Assembly: GCF_029846635.1 (NCBI RefSeq)
Contig: NZ_JARVTG010000001.1
Span: forward strand, 1-64,000
DNA: 64,000 nt
Source of the DNA: Pokkaliibacter sp. MBI-7
Lineage (GTDB): Bacteria > Pseudomonadota > Gammaproteobacteria > Pseudomonadales > Balneatricaceae
Direction of reading: 5' to 3'
Below the pieces are notes generated by a model, which saw only the letters and a program-made list of their open reading frames with translations, was not told the DNA's origin and did not search any database. Positions 7,036 to 15,767 of the stretch are shown here, one piece after another (positions within the stretch are counted from its first letter, which is position 1; each line of letters begins with the position of its first letter). The position numbers were made by a program, and so were the translations under genes.

Positions 7036-8445
7036 ATGAACGTAAGGATAAAGAGGGCTGGTGCAGTGAAGGCAGTAAAAACCGTGACCCTGGCCGTCGG
7101 CCTGACGGGTGCAGTGATGGGCAGTGGTTTGGCTGGTGCAGACACCGACTACGGGTTTGATGTGCATGACAAAGTGCTCAATGACTCGGTGTATTACGCC
7201 ATTGGCGGCGGCAATGTGATTGCAGGCCCAGCAAGCCGGAAGACGCCCAACTCCATTGGCTTGGGGGTCGGCTGGAATGCCAACCTCATGTGCGGCAATT
7301 TTGATCTCGGAGCAACGGTACAGAACCAATTGAACGGCGTTACTAACGGCTTCAAGTCGTTGATGAGTAACGTGATTAATGCCGCGACTGGCGCCGTGGC
7401 TTCACTGCCGGCCATGATCATTCAGCGCAGCAATCCACAGCTCTATGACCTGCTGCAGAATGGCGTACTGCAAGGCAAACTGTCCTTCGACTCTGCCAAG
7501 CTCACCTGCGAGAGCATGGCCTCCGATATGACCGATGTGGTCATGGGGTCTCGATTGGCCCAGCAAGCCAAGGCCGATGCCTACCAGCGGGCAGCAGCCT
7601 CCACAACCGATGCCGTACAGGCCAAGGAGCAGGCCGAGAGTAAAGGCGGCGATGAGGGCATTCAGTGGGTAGGCGGTGCCCGTAAAGGTGGTAAGGGCCA
7701 GGATCCCATTAAAGTCATCCGTGATACGGCAGTGGCCGGTGCCAACGTATTGACCAACCGTACCGTCACCGACACGGGCACCTTCTCCCATGCGACAGGG
7801 AGTGAATCCTGTGCCGGTGGCTCGATGTGTCAGGTCTGGAGCTCTCCTGCCGAACTGGCTGACGACATGGTGAAGGTGCTGGGTGAGAAAACCCTGACCA
7901 CCTGCACCACCTGCGAACAAGTGGCGGGTAAAGCCGGTACGGGGCTGATTCCGATGGTCGCCGAGGCCCAGGACTCCATTGCCACCACCCTGGCAGGCCT
8001 CGCCAGTGGCTCGCTCAAGGTGACCAATGACAACCTGGCCAAAGTGTCCGGGGGCGAACTGTTGCAGGTCTCACGCTCCATCATCGACAGCTTACGGGAT
8101 GACCCTGAACGCTCCCTGCTGGTACAGCGGTTGTCCGGTGAGTTGGCACTGTCGCGGGTACTGGACAAAGCCATCCTGATGCGCCGTGCCCTCGTCGCCG
8201 GTGCCAGTATTCCTGAAGTGCAGAACTCCGATGAGCTACAAACCGCTGTAGATAGCAGCCTGGATCAGCTGGACCGGGAAATCGGCTCCCTCAAACAGGA
8301 AATGGAGATCCGCAAAATGCTGGCCGAGAACACCGCACTCACCTCACTGACCCGTACTGCTGACCGTCGTACCAGCAATGAAGGTACCAATGCACGTCCC
8401 TTACCTAATACCGCACCCGGTCTGTACCCGAAGGATGAGGAATGA
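7036..8445 (+). CDS. Integrating conjugative element protein, PFL_4711 family (TIGR03755)
   Basis: A 469-residue exported protein. ATG 7036 follows GAGGGAG and begins a signal peptide (VKTVTLAVGLTGAVMGSGLAGA). An earlier in-frame start at 6931 would lie inside the previous gene and is rejected. Visible features are YAIGGGNVI, LGVGWNANLMCGNFD, CESMASDMTDVVMG, a Gly-rich stretch, CTTCEQ and a helical C-terminus. It is a mating-pair-formation component of the PFGI-1-type system, and its 4-base overlap with the next gene continues the operon. Confidence 0.9.
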   Translation: MNVRIKRAGAVKAVKTVTLAVGLTGAVMGSGLAGADTDYGFDVHDKVLNDSVYYAIGGGNVIAGPASRKTPNSIGLGVGWNANLMCGNFDLGATVQNQLNGVTNGFKSLMSNVINAATGAVASLPAMIIQRSNPQLYDLLQNGVLQGKLSFDSAKLTCESMASDMTDVVMGSRLAQQAKADAYQRAAASTTDAVQAKEQAESKGGDEGIQWVGGARKGGKGQDPIKVIRDTAVAGANVLTNRTVTDTGTFSHATGSESCAGGSMCQVWSSPAELADDMVKVLGEKTLTTCTTCEQVAGKAGTGLIPMVAEAQDSIATTLAGLASGSLKVTNDNLAKVSGGELLQVSRSIIDSLRDDPERSLLVQRLSGELALSRVLDKAILMRRALVAGASIPEVQNSDELQTAVDSSLDQLDREIGSLKQEMEIRKMLAENTALTSLTRTADRRTSNEGTNARPLPNTAPGLYPKDEE

Positions 8446-8822
8446 TGGATATGAAACTCTGGCATAACCCTCAGATGTTGCAGCTGGCTCAGCGTGGACT
8501 GACATTGACCAGGAAGCTGCTGATCGCAGTGGCCATCCTGGTAGCGTGCATTGCCACCCTGCTGGTACTGGCTCGCTTTAGCATGAACCACACCGAACAA
8601 CTGGAGCACTTTAGTCAGTGGTGGAGCCGGCTCAGCCCCTGGCTGTATCTGTGGCGTATACCGCTGTATGGGGGCTTCTACTGGATGTGGCGTACCAGCC
8701 ATCACTACATGGCAGAGCGTCATGGCGCGGCCAAGGTGCGCCGTTTTGGCTGGCGTGCCGTCAGCATAATCGCCGCCGTTGAAGTGATCCGCCTGATTCA
8801 GATCGTAGGAGGTGCGGCATGA
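8442..8822 (+). CDS. Small inner-membrane protein of the transfer operon
   Basis: A 126-residue protein with two or three hydrophobic segments (LLIAVAILVACIATLLVLARF; SPWLYLWRIPLYGGFYWMW; and a weaker AVSIIAAVEVIRLIQIVG). It overlaps both neighbours by 4 bases, so it is translationally coupled between PFL_4711 and TraG. Proteins of this size occupy the same slot in related elements; the specific role is unknown. Confidence 0.75.
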   Translation: MMDMKLWHNPQMLQLAQRGLTLTRKLLIAVAILVACIATLLVLARFSMNHTEQLEHFSQWWSRLSPWLYLWRIPLYGGFYWMWRTSHHYMAERHGAAKVRRFGWRAVSIIAAVEVIRLIQIVGGAA

Positions 8823-10369
8823 TCATGGCCGTGGACTCGCACCTGGAATACTCCATGGTGCTGCTGGGCTGGTATATCAGCGAAAAAATATGGGCCGTGC
8901 TCTCTGACTCCGGGGTGTTTGCGATCCCGTTGATGTTTATGGTCTACAGCAACTTTGCAGAAATGCGTCGTCAGGGTGCCGATGAGGGTAACAAGGGCGC
9001 ACTGGGGCTGAACAACCTTGAGATCGATCTGTATCAGGCGCTCATCGTGATCCTGATTGCACTGCAGCCCTTCATTAACGTTAATCTCAAGGTCGTCTAT
9101 CCCCCTAACGCAGACAACCTGCATTCGGCACAATGCTCCATGAGTGATCAGGGCAAACCTGCAGGCGGTGAAAATGCCTGGACGACAGGCTTTGCCAGCG
9201 TCAACGGTATGACGCCTCAAGTGCCTTTCTGGTGGTGGAGCTGGCATGTCGTGGCCAAGATGATCACCTACCCCGCGATTGCCTCGATCCCCTGTGAGAT
9301 CAACCTCCGGCAAGTGAAGTACGAACTGAATCAGGAATATATCTCTGGAGGCCTGGCTGCAGAACTGGGTGACTTTGCGCGGGACTGCTTTGCCGTATCC
9401 AAGTCACGCCTGACAAACCTGAAGCGTGCGGACTATTACAAGTTCAACGAAGAGCAGCTGCGTGACGTGGACTGGGTTGGCTCGAACTACTTTCTGACTA
9501 CGCCGGGCTACTACGACACCCATCATGCCAGTCTGCCTAACCCCAACTTTCCGTATGATGCGGCAAGGGACGTGGCCCTGCCCAATACCGGGGCCGGTGG
9601 CTATCCCACCTGTAAACAGTGGTGGAGTGATAGCAAAGTCGGTCTGGCCGCGCGCGCGAAAGCGGAGCTGACAGACGATCTGCTGGAACAGCTCTTCGCG
9701 ATCGGTGTCTCCGATGAAGACTTGCTGCGTACCCTGATGTCCTCCACCACGATGGAGCGGCCAGGGCGTGCCTTCAGAAGCTATGGCTATTCTGAGTCGG
9801 AAGGGGGAAGCGTTGTAGGGGCGCCCGTCGCAGCCCTGAAAACCGCCACGGCAGCGGTGGGTATGGGTGTTGCGACTGCCACCGTCATGCCTGCTATGTA
9901 TCTGGTGCAAACGTCATTGCCCATGGTACAGAGCATGCTGATGATGGCCCTGATCATCTCGATGCCCATCGTCATGGTCATGGGTAGCTATAGCTTTGCC
10001 ACGCTGATGTCGATCACCCTCGCCTACTGCGCGCTGGTCTTTATGACCTTCTGGTGGGAGCTGGCCCGGTTCGTGGACAACAAACTGGTGGAGATCCTCT
10101 ACAGCAGCCCCAGTGACGGTTCCCTGTTGGGTTACCTGGCTGATGACTTTGACAACTGGGTCAGTGACTTTGTGACGGTCACCATGTTTCTGGTATGGCC
10201 AGCGTTCTTCCTGGCTGCGATGGGTTGGGCTGGATATAAGATGGCATTGATTTCTGATGGTATGGGATCAGGAACTAAGTCGGCAGGGGATGCGGGAAAA
10301 GGGGCTGCTCAGTTCTTCCAGCAGATAACTGGAAAAGGAAAATCGAAGGGAGACAAGGGGCAGGCATAA
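8819..10369 (+). CDS. TraG N-terminal domain conjugal transfer protein
   Basis: A 516-residue polytopic membrane protein. N-terminal region: SMVLLGWYISEKIWAVLSDSGVFAIPLMFMVYSNF, a helix around VILIALQPFINVNLKV, then a Cys-containing periplasmic stretch of about 230 residues. C-terminal half: several helices (PMYLVQTSLPMVQSMLMMALIISMP, SYSFATLMSITLAYCALVFMTFW, FVTVTMFLVWPAFFLAAMGWAGYKMA). This is the TraG-N family (PF07916), which acts in mating-pair stabilisation and pilus assembly. It is the last gene of the transfer operon visible here. Confidence 0.9.
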   Translation: MIMAVDSHLEYSMVLLGWYISEKIWAVLSDSGVFAIPLMFMVYSNFAEMRRQGADEGNKGALGLNNLEIDLYQALIVILIALQPFINVNLKVVYPPNADNLHSAQCSMSDQGKPAGGENAWTTGFASVNGMTPQVPFWWWSWHVVAKMITYPAIASIPCEINLRQVKYELNQEYISGGLAAELGDFARDCFAVSKSRLTNLKRADYYKFNEEQLRDVDWVGSNYFLTTPGYYDTHHASLPNPNFPYDAARDVALPNTGAGGYPTCKQWWSDSKVGLAARAKAELTDDLLEQLFAIGVSDEDLLRTLMSSTTMERPGRAFRSYGYSESEGGSVVGAPVAALKTATAAVGMGVATATVMPAMYLVQTSLPMVQSMLMMALIISMPIVMVMGSYSFATLMSITLAYCALVFMTFWWELARFVDNKLVEILYSSPSDGSLLGYLADDFDNWVSDFVTVTMFLVWPAFFLAAMGWAGYKMALISDGMGSGTKSAGDAGKGAAQFFQQITGKGKSKGDKGQA

Positions 10370-10375
10370 GCAGTT

Positions 10376-10420
10376 ACGAACTACGAACTACGAACTACGA
10401 ACTACGAACTACGAACTACT
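10376..10420. repeat. Heptanucleotide tandem repeat (ACGAACT x6)
   Basis: Six perfect copies of ACGAACT (10376-10417) plus ACT follow directly after the TraG stop codon. The repeat lies in the gap between convergent TraG and DUF3742-like genes. Such a perfect short repeat suggests slippage-generated length variation. Confidence 0.9.
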
Positions 10421-10460
10421 ATCAGGATGGTACTACTTGGCAGTGCCATTCTGCGTGGTT

Positions 10461-10724
10461 CTAGTCGATTTTCTGGCTACCACTGTAGTACCCATCACCC
10501 TCTGGACCATGACGATAGCCTGTTCTGTGCAGGCTATCATCGCTTTCCTCACTACTGGTGCCCACGGCCATAAATTGAACAAACCCCGCCGTGAGTACCC
10601 CCACAGTAATCGCAAACACCCTATAGATCAGTAGCATCAATTGTTTGGCCAGCAGTATCTGGAAACGCCGATCTTTTAGACGTTGCAGAAAGCCGGCCTT
10701 GGTGGCTGAGGTGTGGGCGGGCAT
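10461..10724 (-). CDS. DUF3742-like small membrane protein
   Basis: An 87-residue protein. ATG 10724 is preceded by a strong AAGGAGAG. The N-terminus is basic (TSATKAGFLQRLKDRRFQ), followed by one transmembrane helix (LLIYRVFAITVGVLTAGFVQFMAVG) and a hydrophilic tail. A DUF3742 gene convergent with TraG is a fixed feature of PFGI-1/PAPI-1-type elements, and position plus architecture match. Sequence similarity to the family is inferred from context rather than from a strong motif. Confidence 0.6.
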   Translation of the reverse strand: MPAHTSATKAGFLQRLKDRRFQILLAKQLMLLIYRVFAITVGVLTAGFVQFMAVGTSSEESDDSLHRTGYRHGPEGDGYYSGSQKID

Positions 10725-10875
10725 GGGACTCTCCTTGTACGCCTGTGGTGGGGGTAAGTTGAATACAAAATGTACGGGATGTAAAGTTTCGGCCTTTGCT
10801 GATTCCTTTCTTGGGTTTTCGGGGGCTGTATTGAACAACTTTGCAACATTAGTTGATGCTCTGATCACGTCAGAG

Positions 10876-11289
10876 ATGCATGAAGCTCCGCAGCATGAGA
10901 AGTTACTGCTTGTATGTGATACTCCTGAATACCTGCTCACTCATGCAGGTTTTCCTGCCTTACCTGTGGCAGTCAAAAGCAGCATTATAAGCAAGATATG
11001 CTTTGATCATGGTATCCCCACACGTATGATCCAGCAGCTTCCAACCATTATACAAAACGCTCCAATGGCCCTATTCAAACCTGCCAAGCAGACATTGATC
11101 GATAGCGTTGTCGTTGTGACTTTTGAGATAAAAAGCGGCGCTCCTGTCATCATCCCTATCAGGCAAAACCAGCAGGTTGGTCGTAATCAGTATTACAACT
11201 TAGTCACGTCAATGTATGGCAAAGAGGGTCCTGATCCAGTCCAGAAATGGGAAGCAGAAGGTCTTCTGATTTGGAAGAGCCAACCATAG
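10876..11289 (+). CDS. MuF C-terminal / BECR-fold-like putative nuclease
   Basis: A protein of 137 residues if started at ATG 10876. Pattern: PVAVKSSIISKICFDHGIPTRMIQQLPTIIQNA, then VVVTFEIKSGAPVIIPIRQNQ, YYNLVTSMYGK and EAEGLLIWK. The order of helix, His-Gly, QLP-ii-NP, beta-strands and an INxVxSxYGK-like end resembles the phage MuF C-terminal and related BECR-fold RNase-like domains. The frame is open back to 10645, but that start would overlap the DUF3742-like gene and its control region; TTG 10831 is another option. The family call is by pattern only. A strong terminator lies downstream at 11422-11451. Confidence 0.5.
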   Translation: MHEAPQHEKLLLVCDTPEYLLTHAGFPALPVAVKSSIISKICFDHGIPTRMIQQLPTIIQNAPMALFKPAKQTLIDSVVVVTFEIKSGAPVIIPIRQNQQVGRNQYYNLVTSMYGKEGPDPVQKWEAEGLLIWKSQP

Positions 11290-11421
11290 GCACACAGGGC
11301 AGCTTTATCTTTGAGTGCTTTGACCAAATTTGACCACAAAACAAAACAACGATATATTGTTTGTGTGAAGGTCACTCACACCACGCAATTAGAGCGGAAA
11401 TGTCATACCTTCCAAGTTTTG

Positions 11422-11451
11422 AAAAAAGCCCACATAATTGTGGGCTTTTTT
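11422..11451. terminator. Strong terminator, 13-bp perfect stem
   Basis: AAAAAAGCCCACA (11422-11434) pairs with TGTGGGCTTTTTT (11439-11451) around TAAT. It has A and T tracts on both sides and so works in either direction. Confidence 0.85.
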
Positions 11452-11604
11452 CATTATTAGGCTACAGAGTGTGTTTGAGCCTCCCCGCTCTTTAAATCCA
11501 GATGAGGCCCGCGTAGCACCCCCCATGGTCAGCCTGTAAAGGGCAAGTAGTGGGAAGGTTAGGCAGCGGCTAGCCCTTCAACATTTGATGTTGTCGTAGT
11601 ACTT

Positions 11605-11628
11605 GGAGCTTATAGCTCCACCTTTTTT
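11605..11628 (+). terminator. Terminator-like hairpin with U tract
   Basis: GGAGCT (11605-11610) and AGCTCC (11614-11619) are followed by ACCTTTTTT. No coding gene ends nearby on this strand. The interval 11452-11604 holds another small hairpin (CAACAT/ATGTTG near 11579-11593) and no open reading frame of note, so a short untranslated RNA is possible. Confidence 0.5.
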
Positions 11629-11666
11629 CATTTATGGGTAGTACACCCTATGTCGTTCAAGCGCTC

Positions 11667-12284
11667 TCAAGCTCCACCTGATAGATCTTGCCCCATGTTG
11701 TGATACTCCAACTGCTTTGCCCTGATCCGCATGATCGACTGCCGGGTAGTCCCAAAATTTCGTGCCACCTGAGCGACAGACACTCCTGCCGCTAAGCGGT
11801 CAATGACTTTGACCTGATCTTCGTCACTCAATGCCGGTGGGCGCCCTAGCCTCTTCCCTTCGGCACGCGCTCTTGCCAGACCTGCCTGAGTGCGCTCTAT
11901 CAGCAAATCTCGCTCAAACTCCGCGACCGCATTCATCACCATCATCGTCATCCGGCCTGCAGGGCTGGTCAGATCCGCACCTCCCAATGCCAGGCAATGA
12001 ACATGGATACCATCTTCTGCCAGAAGTTCTATGGTGGCCCGAACATCCATGGCATTGCGACCCAGCCTATCCAGCTTGGTCACGATCAATATATCTCCGG
12101 GCTCCAGGCGATCCAGCAGTCTGGCAAACTGCGGACGCTCAAGCGCTGCTACACTGCCGCTGATGTGCTCTGTTACGATCCGCCGTTGATTTACAGCAAA
12201 GCCCGCCGCAACAACTTCTTGTATCTGGTTATCAGTATGTTGGTCAGCAGTGCTGACACGGGCATAGACGAAAATGCGGGACAT
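11667..12284 (-). CDS. Serine recombinase, resolvase/invertase family
   Basis: A 205-residue protein. The catalytic serine is in YARVSTADQ (Ser11). EPGDILIVTKLDRLGRN, AGRMTMMVMNAVAEFERDLLIERTQAGLARA and GRPP are standard Tn3-resolvase/Hin motifs, and the C-terminal helix-turn-helix is VAQVARNFGTTRQSIMRI. ATG 12284 (MSRIF) matches the usual family start; an upstream in-frame start at 12335 is less likely. It is probably the remnant or module of a Tn3-like transposon. The 340 bp upstream, to the IS5 copy, hold no convincing gene. Confidence 0.9.
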   Translation of the reverse strand: MSRIFVYARVSTADQHTDNQIQEVVAAGFAVNQRRIVTEHISGSVAALERPQFARLLDRLEPGDILIVTKLDRLGRNAMDVRATIELLAEDGIHVHCLALGGADLTSPAGRMTMMVMNAVAEFERDLLIERTQAGLARARAEGKRLGRPPALSDEDQVKVIDRLAAGVSVAQVARNFGTTRQSIMRIRAKQLEYHNMGQDLSGGA

Positions 12285-12623
12285 ACGTGCACCTACATGT
12301 ACGAAATCAGTGTTCGTATCATACGGCGTGTACAAAATAGGGAAAGGCTAATTTTAGGACAGGGTGTTTGAGAGGGGTCCGAAAACGATCCTTTTTATAC
12401 ACTTATCTTGCTCGCGAGCTAGAGCTGTATTACATCGAGCTATAAATTCTGATTCTGATATTGGAGAGCGCTCTCACCAAACGGTGCCGAAGAAAAATGA
12501 AATGACATGCTCAAGAAAGTGAAAGCTCACGCCTAACCATGAATAGCCTCGAAAGAGACGATATGCCTTCTAATTGGATAGCTCGAAATCGACAACCATG
12601 ATAAAGGTTTCTTTCATCAGCAG

Positions 12624-13657
12624 GGCTTTGTTGCATAAATAGATGTCAGCATATAAGACCCCTTACCCCAGATGATCTTATGGTATGCGCACCGTCATCG
12701 GTGTCCCGAGCCGCGTAAAGCGATTCAATATTGCCGCCCGCACCTGAAGCTCGGCGACCTGCCGGTCAAAGTCCCTTGCCATCACGCGTTCACCCAGTCG
12801 CTTGAAACAGTGCATTTTGGTTTCCACCAGACTACGCCGATGATAACCGCTCCACTTCTTCCAGAGCGTCCGGCCCAGCCGGCGGGTACCCCGCAGAATC
12901 TCATTCCTGGCAGAAGCCCCCGGGCGATTTTCCTTCCACGGCTTCGCATTCTGGCGGGTGGGTATCACCGCCTCTGCCTCTCGCCGGGCTATCGCCTCAT
13001 GACAGCCTCGCGTGTCGTAGGCACCATCTCCGCTGACAGACGCTATCTTCTCCTCCACTGGTATCTGACTCAGCAACCCGGGCAGCATCGGCGCGTCCCC
13101 CACCGCATTGTCGGTCACTTCAATAGCCCGGATTTCCAGCGTGTGCGCATCGATGCCCAGATGCACCTTGCGCCATTGGCGGCGGTAGTCCGCACCGTGC
13201 TTTTTGGTTTTCCATTCCCCTTCGCCCAGCATCTTGATACCGGTGCTGTCGATCAACAGATGCAGTCCGGTCGTGGCTGGGTGGCAAGGAATCACGACCT
13301 GCAGCGACTTCTGGCGCCGACAAACGGTGCTGTAGTCGGGGGTTGGCCAATCCAGCCCTGCCAGTTTAAGCAGGCTTTGTACCATGCCCACCGCCTGGCG
13401 CAGGGCCAGGTGTAGAGGCATTTAATGGTCAGGCAGAACTGAATGGCGGCATCGCTGAAGGTGGGCGTACGTCCTCGCTTCCCGCACGCAGAACCGTACC
13501 AGTTCATGTCACGGTCGAGCCAGATCATCAGCGATCCACGCGCTTTGAGCGCGGCGTTGTAGGACTTCCAATTGATGGTCTTGTACTGAGGTGAGGCCGG
13601 TTTATTCATGCCGTCATTCTACAGCATGGGACTCAACATGATTTGTGCAACAAAGCC
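12624..13657 (-). mobile_element. IS5-family (IS903-group) insertion sequence, copy 1, defective
   Basis: 1034 bp bounded by GGCTTTGTTGCAYAAAT inverted ends. It is nearly identical to copy 2 but in the opposite orientation. The flanks (CATCAGCAG left, TTGACGAGG right) do not match, so there is no target duplication: one side has been rearranged since insertion, for example by recombination between IS copies. Confidence 0.88.
12678..13609 (-). pseudogene. IS5-family transposase, frameshifted
   Basis: Same DDE transposase as the intact copy 2 but with a single-base deletion near 13410: the codon string after KCLY reads TACACC instead of TACAACC. The first 66 residues are therefore in one frame (to 13609) and the remaining 244 or so in another (12678-13421). 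The catalytic region (LLIDSTGIKML ... YHRRSLVETKM) is intact in the second frame, but no full-length enzyme can be made without frameshifting. Confidence 0.88.
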
Positions 13658-13914
13658 TTGACGAGGCTTCCCCTGCATTTGACAACGATAGCTTAGGCGG
13701 TGGCGGCACTGGCTGGATGAATCAAACCGGCGGCTTTGATGGTCTATCCATTGAGGACCAGGAAGAAGCCCGTCAAGCACACGCAGAATGGCAAGAGCGC
13801 GACCCGGAAAATCACACCTTCGACGTTGAGGACTACGTTTCGTATGCCCAAGAACGCCAGCAGGAGCGCAACGAAGAGGTTGCCAGTTTTGTTAAAAAAG
13901 GTCGCATGGCCTAA
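13658..13914 (+). pseudogene. 3' end of an IS-truncated gene
   Basis: The frame runs straight out of the IS end (LDEASPAFDNDSLGGGGTGWMNQTGGFDGLS...) to a stop at 13914. The part outside the IS has 85 residues, acidic and Gly-rich, ending with a charged helix (YVSYAQERQQERNEEVASFVKKGRM). There is no start codon or Shine-Dalgarno outside the IS, so this is the C-terminal remnant of a larger gene whose 5' part is not in the window. Family not recognised. Confidence 0.55.
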
Positions 13915-13934
13915 CTAAGTAAGGATTACTGATT

Positions 13935-14189
13935 ATGGAGTTTAACTTTCCACCTCAAAACCTTGCAGAGGTATTTGGTTTCTTCGCAGTGATGTTCATT
14001 GTGATAGTGGCCTCCTATTTTTTGGGCCAGTGGCTGCACAAAACCGGGCACGGCCCGAAGATGAAAGCCATTGCCGACAAAATGGAGGTATTCCAAAACA
14101 AGCTGGCCGGGCGTGCTTATAAGGACATGACGAGATCGGTCGAGCGAATCGACAAAATGAGGTATTGGCCGTTTGGCCGACGCAAGTAG
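13935..14189 (+). CDS. Small single-pass membrane protein
   Basis: An 84-residue protein. ATG 13935 lies 18 bases after the truncated gene with AAGGATTACTGATT upstream. One transmembrane helix (EVFGFFAVMFIVIVASYFLGQWL) is followed by a basic cytoplasmic tail of about 45 residues. No known family. It was probably in an operon with the truncated gene before the IS arrived. Confidence 0.55.
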   Translation: MEFNFPPQNLAEVFGFFAVMFIVIVASYFLGQWLHKTGHGPKMKAIADKMEVFQNKLAGRAYKDMTRSVERIDKMRYWPFGRRK

Positions 14190-14215
14190 TTAGAAAGCAC
14201 ACGGGCCGGTGATGG

Positions 14216-15250
14216 GGCTTTGTTGCACAAATCATGTTGAGTCCCATGCTGTAGAATGACGGCATGAATAAACCGGCCTCACCTCAGTACAAGACCATCA
14301 ATTGGAAGTCCTACAACGCCGCGCTCAAAGCGCGTGGATCGCTGATGATCTGGCTCGACCGTGACATGAACTGGTACGGTTCTGCGTGCGGGAAGCGAGG
14401 ACGTACGCCCACCTTCAGCGATGCAGCCATTCAGTTCTGCCTGACCATTAAATGCCTCTACAACCTGGCCCTGCGCCAGGCGGTGGGCATGGTACAAAGC
14501 CTGCTTAAACTGGCAGGGCTGGATTGGCCAACCCCCGACTACAGCACCGTCTGTCGGCGCCAGAAGTCGCTGCAGGTCGTGATTCCTTGCTGCCCAGCCA
14601 CGACCGGACTGCATCTGTTGATCGACAGCACCGGTATCAAGATGCTGGGCGAAGGGGAATGGAAAACCAAAAAGCACGGTGCGGACTACCGCCGCCAATG
14701 GCGCAAGGTGCATCTGGGCATCGATGCGCACACGCTGGAAATCCGGGCTATTGAGGTGACCGACAATGCGGTGGGGGACGCACCGATGCTGCCCGGGTTG
14801 CTGAGTCAGATACCGGTGGAGGAGAAGATAGCGTCTGTCAGTGGAGATGGTGCCTACGACACGCGAGGCTGTCATGAGGCGATAGCCCGGCGAGAGGCAG
14901 AGGCGGTGATACCCACCCGCCAGAATGCGAAGCCGTGGAAGGAAAATCGCCCGGGGGCCTCTGCCAGGAATGAGATTCTGCGGGCCACCCGCCGGCTGGG
15001 CCGGACGCTCTGGAAGAAGTGGAGCGGTTATCATCGGCGTAGTCTGGTGGAAACCAAAATGCACTGTTTCAAGCGGCTGGGTGAACGCGTGATGGCAAGG
15101 GATTTTGACCGGCAGGTCGCCGAGCTTCAGGTGCGGGCGGCAATATTGAATCGCTTTACGCGGCTCGGGACACCGATGACGGTGCGCATACCATAAGATC
15201 ATCTGGGGTAAGGGGTCTTATATGCTGACATCTATTTATGCAACAAAGCC
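14216..15250 (+). mobile_element. IS5-family (IS903-group) insertion sequence, copy 2, intact
   Basis: 1035 bp with 17-18 bp terminal inverted repeats (GGCTTTGTTGCAYAAAT...). A perfect 9-bp target duplication CGGTGATGG lies at 14207-14215 and 15251-15259, as expected for the IS903 group. It carries one intact transposase gene. Confidence 0.95.
14264..15196 (+). CDS. IS5-family transposase
   Basis: A 310-residue DDE transposase. Catalytic residues are Asp121 (LLIDSTGIKML), Asp195 (SGDGAYDT) and Glu263 (YHRRSLVETKM), with the N-terminal DUF4372-like region and the IS903-type spacing. The frame is intact over the whole element. It differs from copy 1 by a handful of substitutions and the one-base deletion there. 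Confidence 0.95.
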   Translation: MNKPASPQYKTINWKSYNAALKARGSLMIWLDRDMNWYGSACGKRGRTPTFSDAAIQFCLTIKCLYNLALRQAVGMVQSLLKLAGLDWPTPDYSTVCRRQKSLQVVIPCCPATTGLHLLIDSTGIKMLGEGEWKTKKHGADYRRQWRKVHLGIDAHTLEIRAIEVTDNAVGDAPMLPGLLSQIPVEEKIASVSGDGAYDTRGCHEAIARREAEAVIPTRQNAKPWKENRPGASARNEILRATRRLGRTLWKKWSGYHRRSLVETKMHCFKRLGERVMARDFDRQVAELQVRAAILNRFTRLGTPMTVRIP

Positions 15251-15449
15251 CGGTGATGGTGTACCGGCCCGCGTTTTCACATACATCAAACCGATTATGG
15301 TGAAGCTGTAACTTGTTTCTGGGACATATCTGTTTCAGTGATTTTGCTAAATTAGTAAGTCATGAATAACTTATAGTATGGAAAAGTCAGTTAACCCAGA
15401 ACCCGATGTTGATTACAAAGGTCGATTTTGCTGCATGAATTGATGGTAC

Positions 15450-15767
15450 CTAGAGACTTGATAGTTTCATTAAAATAAGCCCCATAATAATCAGTACGGC
15501 TGCGATAACTCTCAAAACGTTAACAGGTTCAGCTAGCCACAAAACTCCAACAAGGAATGCACCGACAGAACCAATCCCTGTCCAAATTGTATACGCCGTT
15601 CCAAGAGGTATAGAGCGCATAGCAATCGCTAGTAACCAAAAACTTGCCATCATTGCAAAAATAGTTATGAGCGATGGAATAAGTCGAGTGAAACCGTAAG
15701 ATTGCTTCATTGTGTAAGCCCAGACAATTTCAAGTAATCCAGCAATGAGAAGATAGAACCAAGGCAT
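15450..15767 (-). CDS. gdx: Guanidinium exporter, SMR family
   Basis: A 105-residue protein with four transmembrane helices. It matches the SugE/Gdx branch of the small multidrug resistance family closely: MPWFYLLIAGLLEIVWA with the essential Glu13, the GFTRLIPSLIT loop, then IPLGTAYTIWTGIGSVGAFLVG. Gdx proteins exchange guanidinium for protons. ATG 15767 gives the standard family length and follows GGAGGGG; an upstream in-frame start at 15818 would run through the riboswitch described below. The riboswitch upstream independently supports the guanidinium role. Confidence 0.92.
   Translation of the reverse strand: MPWFYLLIAGLLEIVWAYTMKQSYGFTRLIPSLITIFAMMASFWLLAIAMRSIPLGTAYTIWTGIGSVGAFLVGVLWLAEPVNVLRVIAAVLIIMGLILMKLSSL

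Noticed and set aside
12361..12400. Possible Tn3-family terminal inverted repeat (GGGGTCCGAAAACGATC) beside the resolvase
   Set aside because: The matching opposite end was not found in the window and no Tn3 transposase is present.
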